DNA from: Roseibium marinum
GTDB taxonomy: Bacteria; Pseudomonadota; Alphaproteobacteria; Rhizobiales; Stappiaceae
DNA length: 64,000 nt
NCBI RefSeq assembly: GCF_002906165.1
Contig: NZ_PPCN01000006.1
Location: 247,280 to 311,279 of the forward strand
Direction of reading: 5' to 3'
The position numbers and the translations under genes were made by a program. A model generated the notes under the pieces. The model saw nothing but the letters and a program-made list of their open reading frames with translations. It searched no databases and was not told the origin of the DNA. Of this stretch, positions 17,901-28,800 are shown piece by piece; position 1 is the first letter of the stretch; every line of letters begins with the position of its first letter.

Positions 17901-19868
17901 GACGCGGTAACCGCGCAATTTGATCTGCCCGTCGCGGCGGCCCAGATAGACCAGCGCGCCGCCGGCATCATGGATACCGTAATCCCCGGTGGCGTAGATT
18001 CGCTCGCCCGTTTCCTCATTCCGTCCGAAAGGCGGCTCACCGGCGTCGCGGCCAAGATATCCCCGGGCGACACCTGGACCCGACACCACGATCTCTCCCG
18101 GCAGTCCCGCAGGCAGGGGACGCCCGGTCGCGTCTCGCACTTCCACCTTGTTTCCCGCAATCGGATGTCCGATGGGAAGGACACGGATCGCCTCGTCCCC
18201 GGGTTCCACCTTGTACATCGTCGCGCAGACCGAGCACTCCGTCGGACCGTAGGCGTTGAAGACCGTACACTCCCTGGCGTAGCGTCCGATCAGCGCGGGC
18301 GGAGCCGTATCTCCCGCCGTCAGGAGCGCGCGCAGGGTCGGCAGCGGTGCGCCATTCAGCGTTTCCAGAAGGCGGGGCGTGAATGTGGCCACCGTCACGT
18401 CATGCCGCGCGAAGGTTTCCCGCAGCTGGTCGGGCATCCGCAATGTTTCCGCCGGAAGCAGGGCGAGCTTCGCACCGGCAAGCAAGGCCATGAAAATCTC
18501 GGAAAGCGACGCATCGAACGTTGCGGCCGCAATCTGTGCGACCGTATCCGCCGGACTGTTTTCGAGACGCCGGATCTGATCCCGGATCATGACGGTAAAC
18601 CCGTGATGGGCGACCTTGACGCCCTTGGGTGTGCCCGTGGAACCCGAAGTAAACAGTAGATAGGCTATGTCGTCCGGCCCGGGGCCATCCGCGTGGAGAT
18701 CGCAGTCGACCGGTGTGATCGCGTTAATCCGCAGCACCCGGCCGGAAAACGCCTCCGGCACAGTTCCTGCCGCCAACAGCTGGCTGGGCCGCGCCTGATC
18801 CAGAATGTCGGCTGTCCGGGTCTCCGGTTGTTCCGGGTCGAGCGGCAGATAGACGGCGCCGTGCGCCATGATGCCGATCAGTCCCGCGATCCAGTCGGGT
18901 GTGCGATCGACGAAAAGGCCAACCACATCGCCGGGTTGAACGCCAAGTTCGCGCAGACGGGCCCGGACACCGCCGGCACGCGCCGCCAGCGCATCGTAGC
19001 TGACGGTTTCCTCAGCCGTGATCAAAGCGGCGTTCTGGCCGTGCCGGGCGACAACTTCCGCGAACAGGCTTGCAATCGTGTCCTCCGGCGTCCCTGCAGG
19101 TGCCGGACCTTCGACGACGGCCCTGGCCGTCTTTCGATCTGAAACGAGATCGAGGGAGGCAAGCGCGGCCCCGGTATCCGCGAACTGGCAAAGCAGATGC
19201 GCGGTCAGATCCGACAGCGCGCGCAGATAAAAATCGGGAAGTATCCCGGCCGGGCTGGACAGACGCAGGGTGATCCTCTCGCCCCTGACGATCTCCGCCA
19301 GAAGCGCGGCCTCTGTGTGCGGCGTCAACGGCACATGGTTCGCGGGGTCAACCAGAAGCACGTCACTCGACAGGCCCGCGGAATTGGGCAGAAAGGTATC
19401 GACCGGCCAGTCCTGATGGCGATAGGCTTCGGCAATACGGGTATTCACCGCGCCAAGAAACTCACGCACCGTTCCGGTCACCATGGCGGGAAGCACCAGG
19501 GGCACGGTTTCATGGCCAGCCGGAAGGGCCTCGCCCGATGCAAGCGCCGGCGTCCGTAAAACGATGTGGTCGTCTTCCAGATGCGTGCAAAGGGCGAGGC
19601 TCATGGCAGCCGTGATGACGACGAACTGCGGAAGCGGAGCACCCTTCGAGATCCGCGCAAGCACGGCGTCCGCCTCTGAGCCGAGCACAACCTCGTGAGA
19701 CCCGCCACCGGCACCGAGGGAGGCGAAACCCGGGATGCCGGAAAGTTGGAAAGGCGTCTCAACCTCGGCGGCACAGCCCTGCCAGAAGCTGCGATGTCCC
19801 TGATAGCTGCGGGCCGTGTACTGACCGGCCTCGGCGGCATCGGCTATGCGGGTTTGAGACAAGGTCAT
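14991..19868 (-). CDS. NRPS single module: half-C, A with PRMT-like methyltransferase insert, T, E
   Basis: 1625 residues. Residues 20-240 look like only the C-terminal lobe of a condensation domain, without an HHxxxDG motif. The adenylation domain (265-1100) has [10 protein letters not shown] near 407 and NAYGPTE, and is interrupted between A8 and A9 by a methyltransferase of about 340 residues (see separate entry). It resumes at LPDYMLP...SGKVD. T carries Ser1128 (GGDSI). The E domain (1160-1590) has HHAAVDW, LLEGHGRE and RTVGWFT. The C-terminus (GLSQDELEALLDE) resembles an NRPS docking tail. Pocket residues DASTLAAVC match the tyrosine-type code DASTVAAVC closely. Predicted unit: a methylated D-Tyr-like residue. 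The ATG is 7 bases past the preceding stop, so it is translated from the same message. Condensation is presumably done by the C domain ending the previous protein. Confidence 0.92.
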   Translation of the reverse strand: MTLSQTRIADAAEAGQYTARSYQGHRSFWQGCAAEVETPFQLSGIPGFASLGAGGGSHEVVLGSEADAVLARISKGAPLPQFVVITAAMSLALCTHLEDDHIVLRTPALASGEALPAGHETVPLVLPAMVTGTVREFLGAVNTRIAEAYRHQDWPVDTFLPNSAGLSSDVLLVDPANHVPLTPHTEAALLAEIVRGERITLRLSSPAGILPDFYLRALSDLTAHLLCQFADTGAALASLDLVSDRKTARAVVEGPAPAGTPEDTIASLFAEVVARHGQNAALITAEETVSYDALAARAGGVRARLRELGVQPGDVVGLFVDRTPDWIAGLIGIMAHGAVYLPLDPEQPETRTADILDQARPSQLLAAGTVPEAFSGRVLRINAITPVDCDLHADGPGPDDIAYLLFTSGSTGTPKGVKVAHHGFTVMIRDQIRRLENSPADTVAQIAAATFDASLSEIFMALLAGAKLALLPAETLRMPDQLRETFARHDVTVATFTPRLLETLNGAPLPTLRALLTAGDTAPPALIGRYARECTVFNAYGPTECSVCATMYKVEPGDEAIRVLPIGHPIAGNKVEVRDATGRPLPAGLPGEIVVSGPGVARGYLGRDAGEPPFGRNEETGERIYATGDYGIHDAGGALVYLGRRDGQIKLRGYRVERGEIEAALAAHPAVAQAHVPVPAEGGPLLAYAVRRDPVEVWPSIAEFFVYDTLAYGAMAGDTRRNLSYRAAMTRQVTGKVVLEIGPGAEAVLTRMCVEAGARKVYSVEIDPVTAEKARARIHAAGMRDRVEIITGDIMSVTLPEPADILVAEIVGSIGGSEAAAYLVNHAHGLMRTPQCQIPARSVTRLAGVDLAGLIERPGFAPVAAAYVERIFEQVGRPFDLRLCLKNLPHDRLLTSHDVLEDLDFRAPMALEDTHRIRLEVNACGRIDGLLAWLHLVVDADHPDEAVDILENPSSWLPVILPLEGPLEGLQVGDVLEGTVTRTVSANGRNPDFAIEGVCRRIDGTREHFSCAAPHAADGFLATSLHRTVFGSGSTVPVAPAAGPAELRDWLATRLPDYMLPAEVVPLDHLPLTPSGKVDTAALPRPAVQAYVAPRDALETAILSVWQIVLGANEIGVTSDFFAAGGDSISAIQIASRLGNEGIVTTATDILSESTVECLAQTVLRGNDASLADQGRVTGRMPALPAQKWFFSSFKDHRDHFNQAMRLRLQGRADRAAVETALAALAEHHDALRSRFDPAEPLPQIELADAVGSVPLAEVTPDDSDAGTALADLQESLNPGAGQMLAALLLRGPAADDLVICVHHAAVDWVSWGILIADFDRAYSAAASGKPIVFDAKTDPVNAWARDIEEAAPRLVKETGSFWRDMAARPARALTPADPGLYRDGESLAFTLPADLSLAVTGAANEAYSTRPQELILTALVHALDRVWSPGATMLLLEGHGREPALSPRNVSRTVGWFTTLYPVVLASAEGEADRRIKAVKETLRSVPDNGASYLPAALAADADPVFADLVPQVSFNFLGGGSGADEGAWSVVDAPAGPVVAGQHRRVCPLDIAVVAHGSEVALTLTWNGKAMEEAKIRRLAVEIEADLRRLCDHCQGLGRTELTASDVAMSGLSQDELEALLDE
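16745..17795 (-). other. PRMT-like methyltransferase domain inserted in the A domain (A8-A9)
   Basis: About 350 residues inside the tyrosine-type A domain. The entry helix GDTRRNLSYRAAM parallels the DEVRTLTYRNSM stretch of class I protein arginine methyltransferases. Then come VLEIGPG (SAM motif I), the acidic YSVEID strand and DILVAEIVGSIGGSE, which corresponds to the double-E loop. The usual barrel follows, with NPSSWLPVILPLEGPLEG aligning to the THW loop (THWKQTVFYLEDPL-like). The common NRPS N-methyltransferases at this position belong to another class I family without this barrel. Methylation of the aminoacyl nitrogen is the default guess from position. Methylation elsewhere is possible. 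The T-H of THW is replaced by S-S. Confidence 0.78.
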
Positions 19869-19875
19869 GAAATTC

Positions 19876-22800
19876 TCAGATATCCAGTATGCTTACGATG
19901 TCAGCGGCTTCGGTGCGTGCGAACGTGCTTTCCTCGATGCCGATGCCCAGATCCATGATCGGGTTTTCCGGAGCGGCAGCCATTTCTTCCAGCACACGAT
20001 CCAGCAGACCGGCCAGATATTCTATGTCGGTTTGGCTGTAGAGGTCACTTCGATATTCGATGGCGCAGGCGATGCCACCGGACTCCGCGGGGGAAAATAC
20101 GAACAGCAGGTCGTATTTCGCAAACGGCGATGCGGGGCTCACATCGGTGATTGGAACGCCAGCGAAATCGGCCCTCGCCGTATGGTCCAGTTCGTTCCAG
20201 GTAACCGCAATGTCAAAGAGCGGCGAGCGGCCGGACGTTCCGGCTGCCTGCGTCTCTTGAACGATCTGCTCGAAGGGAACATGACCGTGCCGCAGGCTTC
20301 CGGTGATCACTTCTCTGGCCTGCACGATCAGCGCACTGACCGGCAGGTCGGCCGTAGGCCTCATCCGAAGTGGCAGCACATTGACGAAACAGCCGATCAT
20401 CGCGTCGAGCGCCACATGCTCGCGGTTTTCAGAAACCGTTCCGAGCACCATGTCTTCTCGTCCGGTCAGCCGCTGCAACAACGCGCTTACCGCGGCAAGG
20501 AATACCGCGAACACGGTGGCGGACTGTCTTGCCGCGAGTTCGCGAAGTGCCTTTGCCTGTTCCGCATCGAAATCCTTCCGGAAGGTCTCGCCTCTGGTGG
20601 TCTGGCGCGAAGGCCGGGTGGAAGCGAAGGGCAGGTCGAGCGGAGCGGGTAAGGTCGACAGGGTTTTCCGCCAATAATCGCGATCCGCCTCGATGGACGG
20701 CGCTTCAAGGACCTGACGCTCCCAGCGCGCGTAATCCGTGAACTGGATGTCCTGCGCCGGAAGCGTGCAGTCCCGTCCGTCAATTGCCGCGCTGTAGGCT
20801 GTCTCCAGATCGCTCATGAGCAGTTCAAGCGAGCGGCCGTCGGCGACCGCGTGATGCAGTGAAACAGATAGCACCGATCTGCTTTTCTTCACGTCGATCA
20901 GCCGTGCACGGAACAGCGGCGCCTGCGCCAGATCGAATGGTTCCGAAGCGTCTTCAGCCAGCAGTTTCGCCAGCATTTTCTCGTCATCGGCCCGGCTGCG
21001 GACAAGCGTGAACGGGACATCGTCGTGGATGACCTGCCGCGGACCTTCGATCCCGGTCAGAAACGCCGTTCTGAGAGCCCCGTGCCGGGCAACAACAGCG
21101 GAAAATGCCTTTTTGAGCGCTCTGATCCGCACCGTCCCGTTGAAACGCAGCGCCGCATGAATGACATAGGCCGCGGACTCTTTCGAAAGTTGCTGCGCTG
21201 TCCAGATCCGCCGCTGGGCGTGGGTCAGAAGGCAGGCATCCATGTTCCGGGATGCGACGAGCGGAGGCCTGTCGGCCTGCCCGCGCTGACGCAGGGCTTC
21301 ACCAAGCGCGCGTACCGACGGCATTGCGAACAGATCACCGAGATCTACCTTGCAGCCCAGCCTGTCGCGCAATTGCCGCACCGCCCGCGCGGCCAGAAGG
21401 CTCTGGCCACCCATATCGAAAAAGCTCGCGTCGGCATCCACCATCCGTGTCTTCAGGAGAGTGGCGAATACAGCGGCGATCTCGGCTTCAATCTGATTGA
21501 AGGACACCTCGGCGGACGGGGCACCTGTTTCAGCGAACTCGGACAGGCCGGTCAGCGACAGGGCGCGCCGGTCGATCTTGCCGGACGGCAGCAGCGGCAA
21601 TTGCTCATGAGGGACAATCTGTCCCGGCACCGCCGCGGCGGGCAGTTTCGCGCGCAGCGCCGACAGGAGCGATTGCGGATCCACGGCGTCACCGGCCACA
21701 TGCGCGACCAGCATCGCTTCCGCCCCCGCGCCCCGCAATTCGACCGCCGCGTGGCGGATGCCCGGCTGCGCCGACAAAGCCGCCTCCACTTCGCCGATTT
21801 CGATCCGGTTGCCCCTGAGCTTGATCTGGCCGTCCGTCCGGCCAAGGAACTCCAACCGCCCGTCGGCGCGCCAGCGCGCCTGGTCACCGGTACGATAGAG
21901 CCTGCCTGCGACCGGATGGAGACGTTCCGGAAAGGCTTGAGCGGTCCGCTGCCTATCGTCAAGATAGCCGCGGGCCAGTCCCGCGCCGAAAATAGCGATT
22001 TCGCCCGGAGCGCCGATCGGTTGCAGGGCACCGCCAGGTGAAAGCACGGCCACCCCTTCGCCCGGCAGCGGACGACCGAGATCGGCCTGCGACGTTTCCG
22101 TGATCCGCCGCGCGCAACTCCAGATCGTCGTTTCTGTCGGGCCGTAAACCTCGTAGACGCTCAGGTGGTCAAGCGCTGCCAACCGCTCGCGGAGAGGCGC
22201 CGGCAGCGCTTCTCCTCCGGTAAGCACGGTGCGCAGCGCGGAGCGTGGCGCGAACACCTGCGTCCCGCAGAACGTGTCCATATCCAGCAACAGCGCAAGA
22301 CGCGTCGGTGTCGCCTGAAGCACCGTCGCTTTCCGTTCGGCAAGCGCTTCCAGCGCGCATTCGGGCTCCTGTGCATCTTCGGCGGTGATCGCAAGCACGC
22401 AGGCACCAAAGGTCAGAGTGCCGAGGAGTTCCAGGATCGAAATATCGAAACTGATATTGGTCAGCGCCGCGACACGGTCTTCGGATCCAAGACCGAATGC
22501 GCCAGGCAGCGACTGGCAGAATGCCGCCAGTGCGCCGTGCTCGATCATCACCCCCTTCGGCTTGCCTGTCGACCCGGAGGTGAACAGGACATAGGCGAGC
22601 ATTCGCGCGCCGATCTTCGGCAGGATAACGTCGCTTCGCGGCGCATCCAGCAGCGCTGTCAGGTTCTGGCGCAGCTTGCCCTGCGAGAAATCCGTCAGAA
22701 CAAGAGCGCAGCCGGCTTCCTCGATCAGCACCTTGCGCCGTTCTTCCGGCAAGGCCGGATCCAGCGGAACGAAGGCGGCACCGGCCTTCAGCACACCCAG

Positions 22801-25800
22801 AAGGGCGACAGGCAGACGCGCATCCCGCGGAAGTTCGATACCGACCCGCGTGCCGGGCTCGATGCCGAGCTGAACGAGCTGGCCCGCCAGATGATCGGAC
22901 AGGCCGGCAAGAGTTTCGTAGCTGAGGGTTCGCACCCGGTCCGTTGTTGCCGGAGCCTGCGGTGTCCGTTTGACGAATTCTCCGACCGCGTTGAGGATCG
23001 TGCCGTTCGCGGATTTCAGGTTCAAGGAGAGTCCGCCCCGGTCCAGAAGCGCCTGCCTCTCCTCTTCGCAAACGATCTCGAGCGCACCGAGCGGAACGGA
23101 CGGATCGGCGGTTACGGCATCGACCACCTGACCGAAGGTGCCGATCATCCTTTCGATTGTATCGTGATCGAACAGAGCGGTGGCATATTCGAAATAGGCC
23201 GTGATTTCATCATCTTCAGGTTCGATGATCAGGGTCAGGTCGGTCTTGGCCACAGCCGCAGCCTGCATCCGGCGGACCACGCTCACATCTCCAAGGCTCA
23301 ATTGGGCGTGATCCGGATCCTGCATGACGATCATCGCATCGAAAAGGACGCTGCGGGAGACGTCACGGGGCAGGTCGAGCGCCTCCACGATCCGGTCGAA
23401 GGGTATATTCTGGCGGTCAAGCGCTTCGCTGATTGTGGCGCCTGTCGCCTGCAGAAGAGTGTCGAACCCGGCGTCCGGATCGAGCGTCACGCGCAGCGCA
23501 AGCTGATTGAGAAACAAACCCACCTGATCGCCATAGTCGGGATGCTCCCGCCCCGCGACCGGCGTACCCAGGGTAAGGTCATCCTGACCGCTGTAACGGT
23601 GAAGCAACGTCTGGAAGACCGCGGCAAGCACGGCAAAGAGCGTGAGGTTCCGTTCCGCCGCCAGCGACTGCAACCGGGCTGTCCGGACTGTATCCAGTTT
23701 GAACGAGGCCATTGCCCCACGTATGTCCTGGCGTTTCGGGCGCGGCCGGTCGGTCGGCAGGTCCAGCCGGGCCGGCGGGCCGGCAAGCTTGCCGCGCCAG
23801 TAATCCAGCTCCTCCGGTGCGTCCGCGCGCTCGGCCTGATGGGCCGCGCAATCGCGGAACTGCCGTTGCAGCGATGCCGGCTTCGGCCCGATCCTCTTTG
23901 CGGCGGCATAGAGTGCCGACAGATCGCGGACCAGAACGCCCATCGACCAGCCGTCGGCAATGAGGTGATGCAGGCAGAACCCGAGCAGGTAACTTTCAGG
24001 GCCGGTCCGGGCAAGTCCGATGCGGAAAAGAGGCTCCTGCTCCAGATCGAAGGGCCGCGACAAAAGCGGTGCGAACCAGATCTCGGCGTCGGTTTCCGGC
24101 GACTTGCTGCCGCTGAGATCTATCGTGGCGAGCGGGGAGCCCGAGCCCAGTATCTTCTGGCGCGGCTCACCCTGCGGATCCGTCGTGATTACCGTGCGCA
24201 GGCTCTCGTGGCGCTTGCACAGCGCTCTGACGGCCATGGCGAAAGCCGATTCATCCAGCGGGCCATCCAGCCCGGCCATGCCCGGCAGCAGACCGTATCC
24301 CTGTTGCCCTTCAAGTTGCTCAAGCACCCAGAATCGACGCTGCGCGGGCGACAAGGCATAGTCTGCGGCTTTGGGCAGCCGCTTGACCCGATCGGCACTC
24401 TCCGGGGCCTGTTTGCCTACATACCCGGCCAGGGCCGCAGCCGTCGGATTGCGCATGACATCGTTCAGCCGCAGCTTGGCGCCGAAATCGGCGTAAACCC
24501 TTTGAACCAGCCATGCGGCCGTCAGGCTGTGACCGCCCGCCGCAAAGAAATCGTCGTCGGGCCCGAGCGTGGGCAGACTGAGAACCTCACGCCACAGATC
24601 GAGCATCCGGTCCGATCCGCCCGCCGGTCCACCCGTAGATGTTTCCACCTCTTGCGGTGGGCTTTCAGCGGCGCGGGACAGAAGGCGTGGATCGGGCCGT
24701 GGCAGCGATTGAAGCGGCAGATCCGTCAGCCCGGCGCAGGTTTCCAGCAAAGACAGGACATATTGCCCGATCCCTTCCACCCTCGCGGCGTCGAACAGCG
24801 CATCGTCATATTGCAGGGAAAGCGTCAGCGACCCGGGCGTTTCGGCAAACAGCAGGGCAAGGTCCAGCTGGCTACCCTGCACCGGCAGCGGCAGCGGCGT
24901 GACTTCCAGCTCCCCGGGCACGGCCATTCCCTCGCTCAACCGATAACTTACCATCGCGTCGAAAAGCATGGAGCGGTCCGGCCTGCTCGGTGGTTTCACC
25001 GCGTCGACAATCCGGTCGAAGGGGCAGTCCAGACGGTCGAGCGTGTTCGCCAGTCCGGATCGTACCTGTTTGACGAGCGCAGCGAATGTCGCCCCGGGCT
25101 CAAGCGTAACGCGCAGGGGAATCGTCTCCGCGCACAGACCGATTACCGTCCGGCTGTCGCGGTCGGGCCGCCCTTCCACGGGTATCCCGAGGATCAGATC
25201 GTTCTGCCCCGACAGGGCATGCAGGGCAAATGCGCTCAGCGCGGTCAGGATCGAAAACGGTGTCGTGCCATGCATGCGGGCAACGGCGGCGAGGCTTTCC
25301 CGGACGCTCTCACCGGCAGTCAGATCAAGGGATGCGCCACTCTGGTTGCGCACCGGGGGTCTCACCCGATCCGTTGGCAGATCGAGCGGGTCAGTCAAGG
25401 GTGTGAGGACTTCTTGCCAGTAGCGCAGGTCCGACTGCGCCTTCGGCCCACGCGCCCGCGCCTGCATTCTGGCCACATGCGCGCGATATTGCGGGGCAGG
25501 CCGAGCAGGATCGGGAACCCGGCCTTCCACCATCGCTGCATAGACCGGCCAAAGTTCCGCGGCCAGAAGATCCAGCGAGTGGCCGTCCGCGATGATGTGA
25601 TGCAGGTTCACGAAGAGAACGTGTTCATTCTCGGCGACAGTCCAGAGCCTGACGCGCAGCAGCGGGCCGTTCTCCAGATCGAAGGGCCGCGCGACCTCCT
25701 GCGCGCAGCGCGCGAGCGCTTCGGCCATCGGATCGTCCCCGGACGGGATTTCCTCTGTCGAGAAATCGACAAGCGCCGCCGCATCGATCACCTGAACAGG

Positions 25801-28800
25801 CTGACCCTCCTGCATTTCAAACCGGGTGCGCAGCGCTTCGTGCCGCATGGCAACCTTGTCGATCGCGCGTCTGAACACTTCGGGATCGAACCGCCCGCAA
25901 ATCCGCCACGCGGCCGGCATGGCGTAACCCGGGCTCTCCTCATGCATCTGATCGATAGCCCACAGACGGTATTGCGCCGGCGACAGGTCGAAAGTCCCTC
26001 CTTCAACCGCAGGGTCTGCCGAGATGGTTTCGGCGTCCGGTGCGACATCGATCAGCGCGCACAATCCCTCCGGGGTCGGCTGATCGAAAAAAGCCCTGAG
26101 CGATACCGTGACGCCGAAGGTTTCCTCCACCAGGCCGATAAGCCTCGCGGCGGCAAGACTATGGCCTCCGCATGCAAAAAAATCGGCTGTCATGTCGTCG
26201 GTCGGCCTGTCGAGCACATGCGACCAGATTTCAAGAACGCTGCGTTCGCGCGTGTTGCCCGGACGCCGGGCCGGAGGACCCGTTCGCTGTGCGGGAACAT
26301 AAAGAGCCGCCAGCGCGCGCCGGTCGATCTTGCCGCCCGGTGTCGACGGCAGGGTATCGAGACAGACGATTTCAGAAGGGACCATGTAGTCGGGCAGGAT
26401 CCCGGCGGCGGCCGCGCGCAGATCCGAACCGGTCTCCCGCGCGCATTCGACGAAGCCGATGATCTGCGCCGTTTCTCCCTGCCCCCTCAAGATGCCGGCC
26501 CCGCGCCGGACACCCGGTATCCGGTTCAGACCGGCATCGACCTCCGCCAGTTCGATGCGATAGCCCCGCAGCTTGATCTGATCGTCACGCCGCCCGAGGA
26601 AATGCAGGGATCCGTCCGCGTCCCAGACTCCCAGATCGCCTGTCCGGTAAAGGCGCCCGAACTCCGCATGCCGGATAAACCGCTCTTCCGTCAGGGAGGG
26701 ATCGAGATAACCCCTCGCCAGTCCGGGTCCGCCCACATGGATTTCGCCAGGCGAGCCGACGGGCGCGGGCTCTCCGGCAGGATCGAGCACCAGCAGCCGC
26801 GCCCGGCCAAGAGGACGCCCTATGCTGACAAGCCCGGTTTCCTTCAGGTCCGCGGGAGTGAGCCTATGCGCACTGCAGTCGACGGTACACTCGGTCGGAC
26901 CGTAGACATTTGTAAGCTTGAGCCGCGTACAGGAAGGCGCGCTCAGTACCGCCTGCGCCAATTTGGCGGGCAGCGCTTCGCCGCCGACGAGAATATGACG
27001 AAGCGCCAGATCTTCGCTCTGGGCAAAGCCCAGGTTCAGCAGCAGGGACAGGAGGCTCGGGGTTGCGTCAGATACGCTGACCCCTTCCCTTGCGAAAAGA
27101 TCGATCAGGTCGCGGCCGTCGCGGCGCGTCTCCCCATCCACGACGACAAGCCGGTGCCCGCCGCAAAGCGCTGCAAAGATCTGCTGGACCGAAGCGTCGA
27201 ATATGGGAGGCGCGACGAGCGCCACGGACTGCGGGCCTTCCAGCCCCGCATAGACTTCCTGCTGCAGCGCCTCGACAAGCCCCGTCACCGAGCCATGCTC
27301 GATCATCACACCTTTCGGACGTCCCGTTGAGCCTGAAGTGAAGATCACATAGGCAAGATCGTCCGGCCGAACCTCGACATCCGGCGCGGCTTCCGACCGG
27401 TCGGAAAGATCTTCCGCCGCGAGCATCCTTTCCGTAAAGCCCCAGCAATCGGCCGGAGCACTTCGGTCGCAGATGAGCGCGGCACAGCCGGCATCCGCCA
27501 GAATTCCCGCTACACGCTCCGCCGGCGCGGCCGGATCGACCGGTACATAAGCCGCACCCGCCTTGAGGATACTGAGCATTGCCGCGATCAGCCGGCTGTC
27601 CCGCGGCAGGGCCAGCCCCACACGTGAACCGGCCTCGATCCCGAAGCGATCCCGCAGGCTGTGAGCGATTGCGTTGGACGTCTGGTCCAGGTCGCGGTAG
27701 CTGAGTGTACCGTCGCTTCCGCAGACCGCCGCGGCGTCCCCCCTGCCCGCAACCTGCTCCGCGAAACGCTCCAGCACGGTTGCCTCCGTCTCGACGGCTG
27801 GTGCCGAGGCACATGCGAAATCCCGCACAAGCCGTGTTCGTTCCACCGTATCCTGCAGCGGCAGGACGCCGAGCCGCGTATCGGCCTGCGCTGCTGCGGC
27901 GGACCGGATCAGATGTCCGACCGCCGCCGCGATCTGGCCGGTACGCTCAGCCGTGAACCGCGCCGGATGCGCATCGAGCTGCAGGCTCAGAGCGCCGTCC
28001 GGGCCGCGAAGATAGGTGAAACTCAACCCCGTTTTCGGTCCCACCGGGCCCGCATCGAAAGTGCTGAGAGACAGTCCCGGCAGATCCGGCACCGCCGGAA
28101 TATCCTCCAGGGCGACAATCGTGTCGAAAAGCGGTTGATCGCGATTCAGGCCGAGTTCGCGGACAATCTCGTCAACCGGCACATCCTGATGACTGAGCGC
28201 TTCCCTTACAAGATGGCCCGTCCGTTCGACCAGTGAGGCAACGGTCATCTGCGTATCGACCGCTGCCCGCAGGACAACCATGTCGGAGAGGTAACCGACC
28301 TGGCCCTCGAATTCCGGCAGGTTGCGGCCGGCAACCGGAGTCCCGATCCACAAATCCCTCTGACCGCTCAGCCGGTGCAGCACCGCTGCGGTGAAGGCCG
28401 TAAGGGTGCTGAAAAGGCTGGCACTGTGCCGCGAGCCCAGGGTTTGCAGTTTTTCTGTCAGGCCGTCGAGAGCGACGACGCTGCGATGGGCGAAGATCGC
28501 GTCCGGATCAAGATCGCCCGCCCGTCCCGGATGGAGATCGAACCGCGCGGGTACGCCGTCCAGCCTGGCGGTCCAGTAAGCGAGATCGGCGCGGCCGTCA
28601 GGTCCCTCCCGGCGGTCGGACTGCCAGGCGGCGATTTCCTTCGGCTGACAGGGCAGCACCGGCAAGTCGGCTGGCGGTCCGCCGCAGGCGGCGCTGTAGG
28701 CCGCCGTGATTTCCCGGGTCAGGACGTCCATGGACCAACCGTCGCAGATCGCATGATGGAGCGACAACAGGAAAAGCGAACGCTGCGTCCCCGTCCTGAA

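Noticed and set aside
22165..27330. A 1721-codon open frame on the plus strand opposite the megasynthase
   Set aside because: It lies fully antisense to conserved C, A and T domains, has low-complexity Arg/Gly/Gln-rich content and no family motif. High GC in third positions explains it; the same holds for other long plus-strand frames at 4373-5875, 6908-8224, 10496-12649 and 36256-38196.
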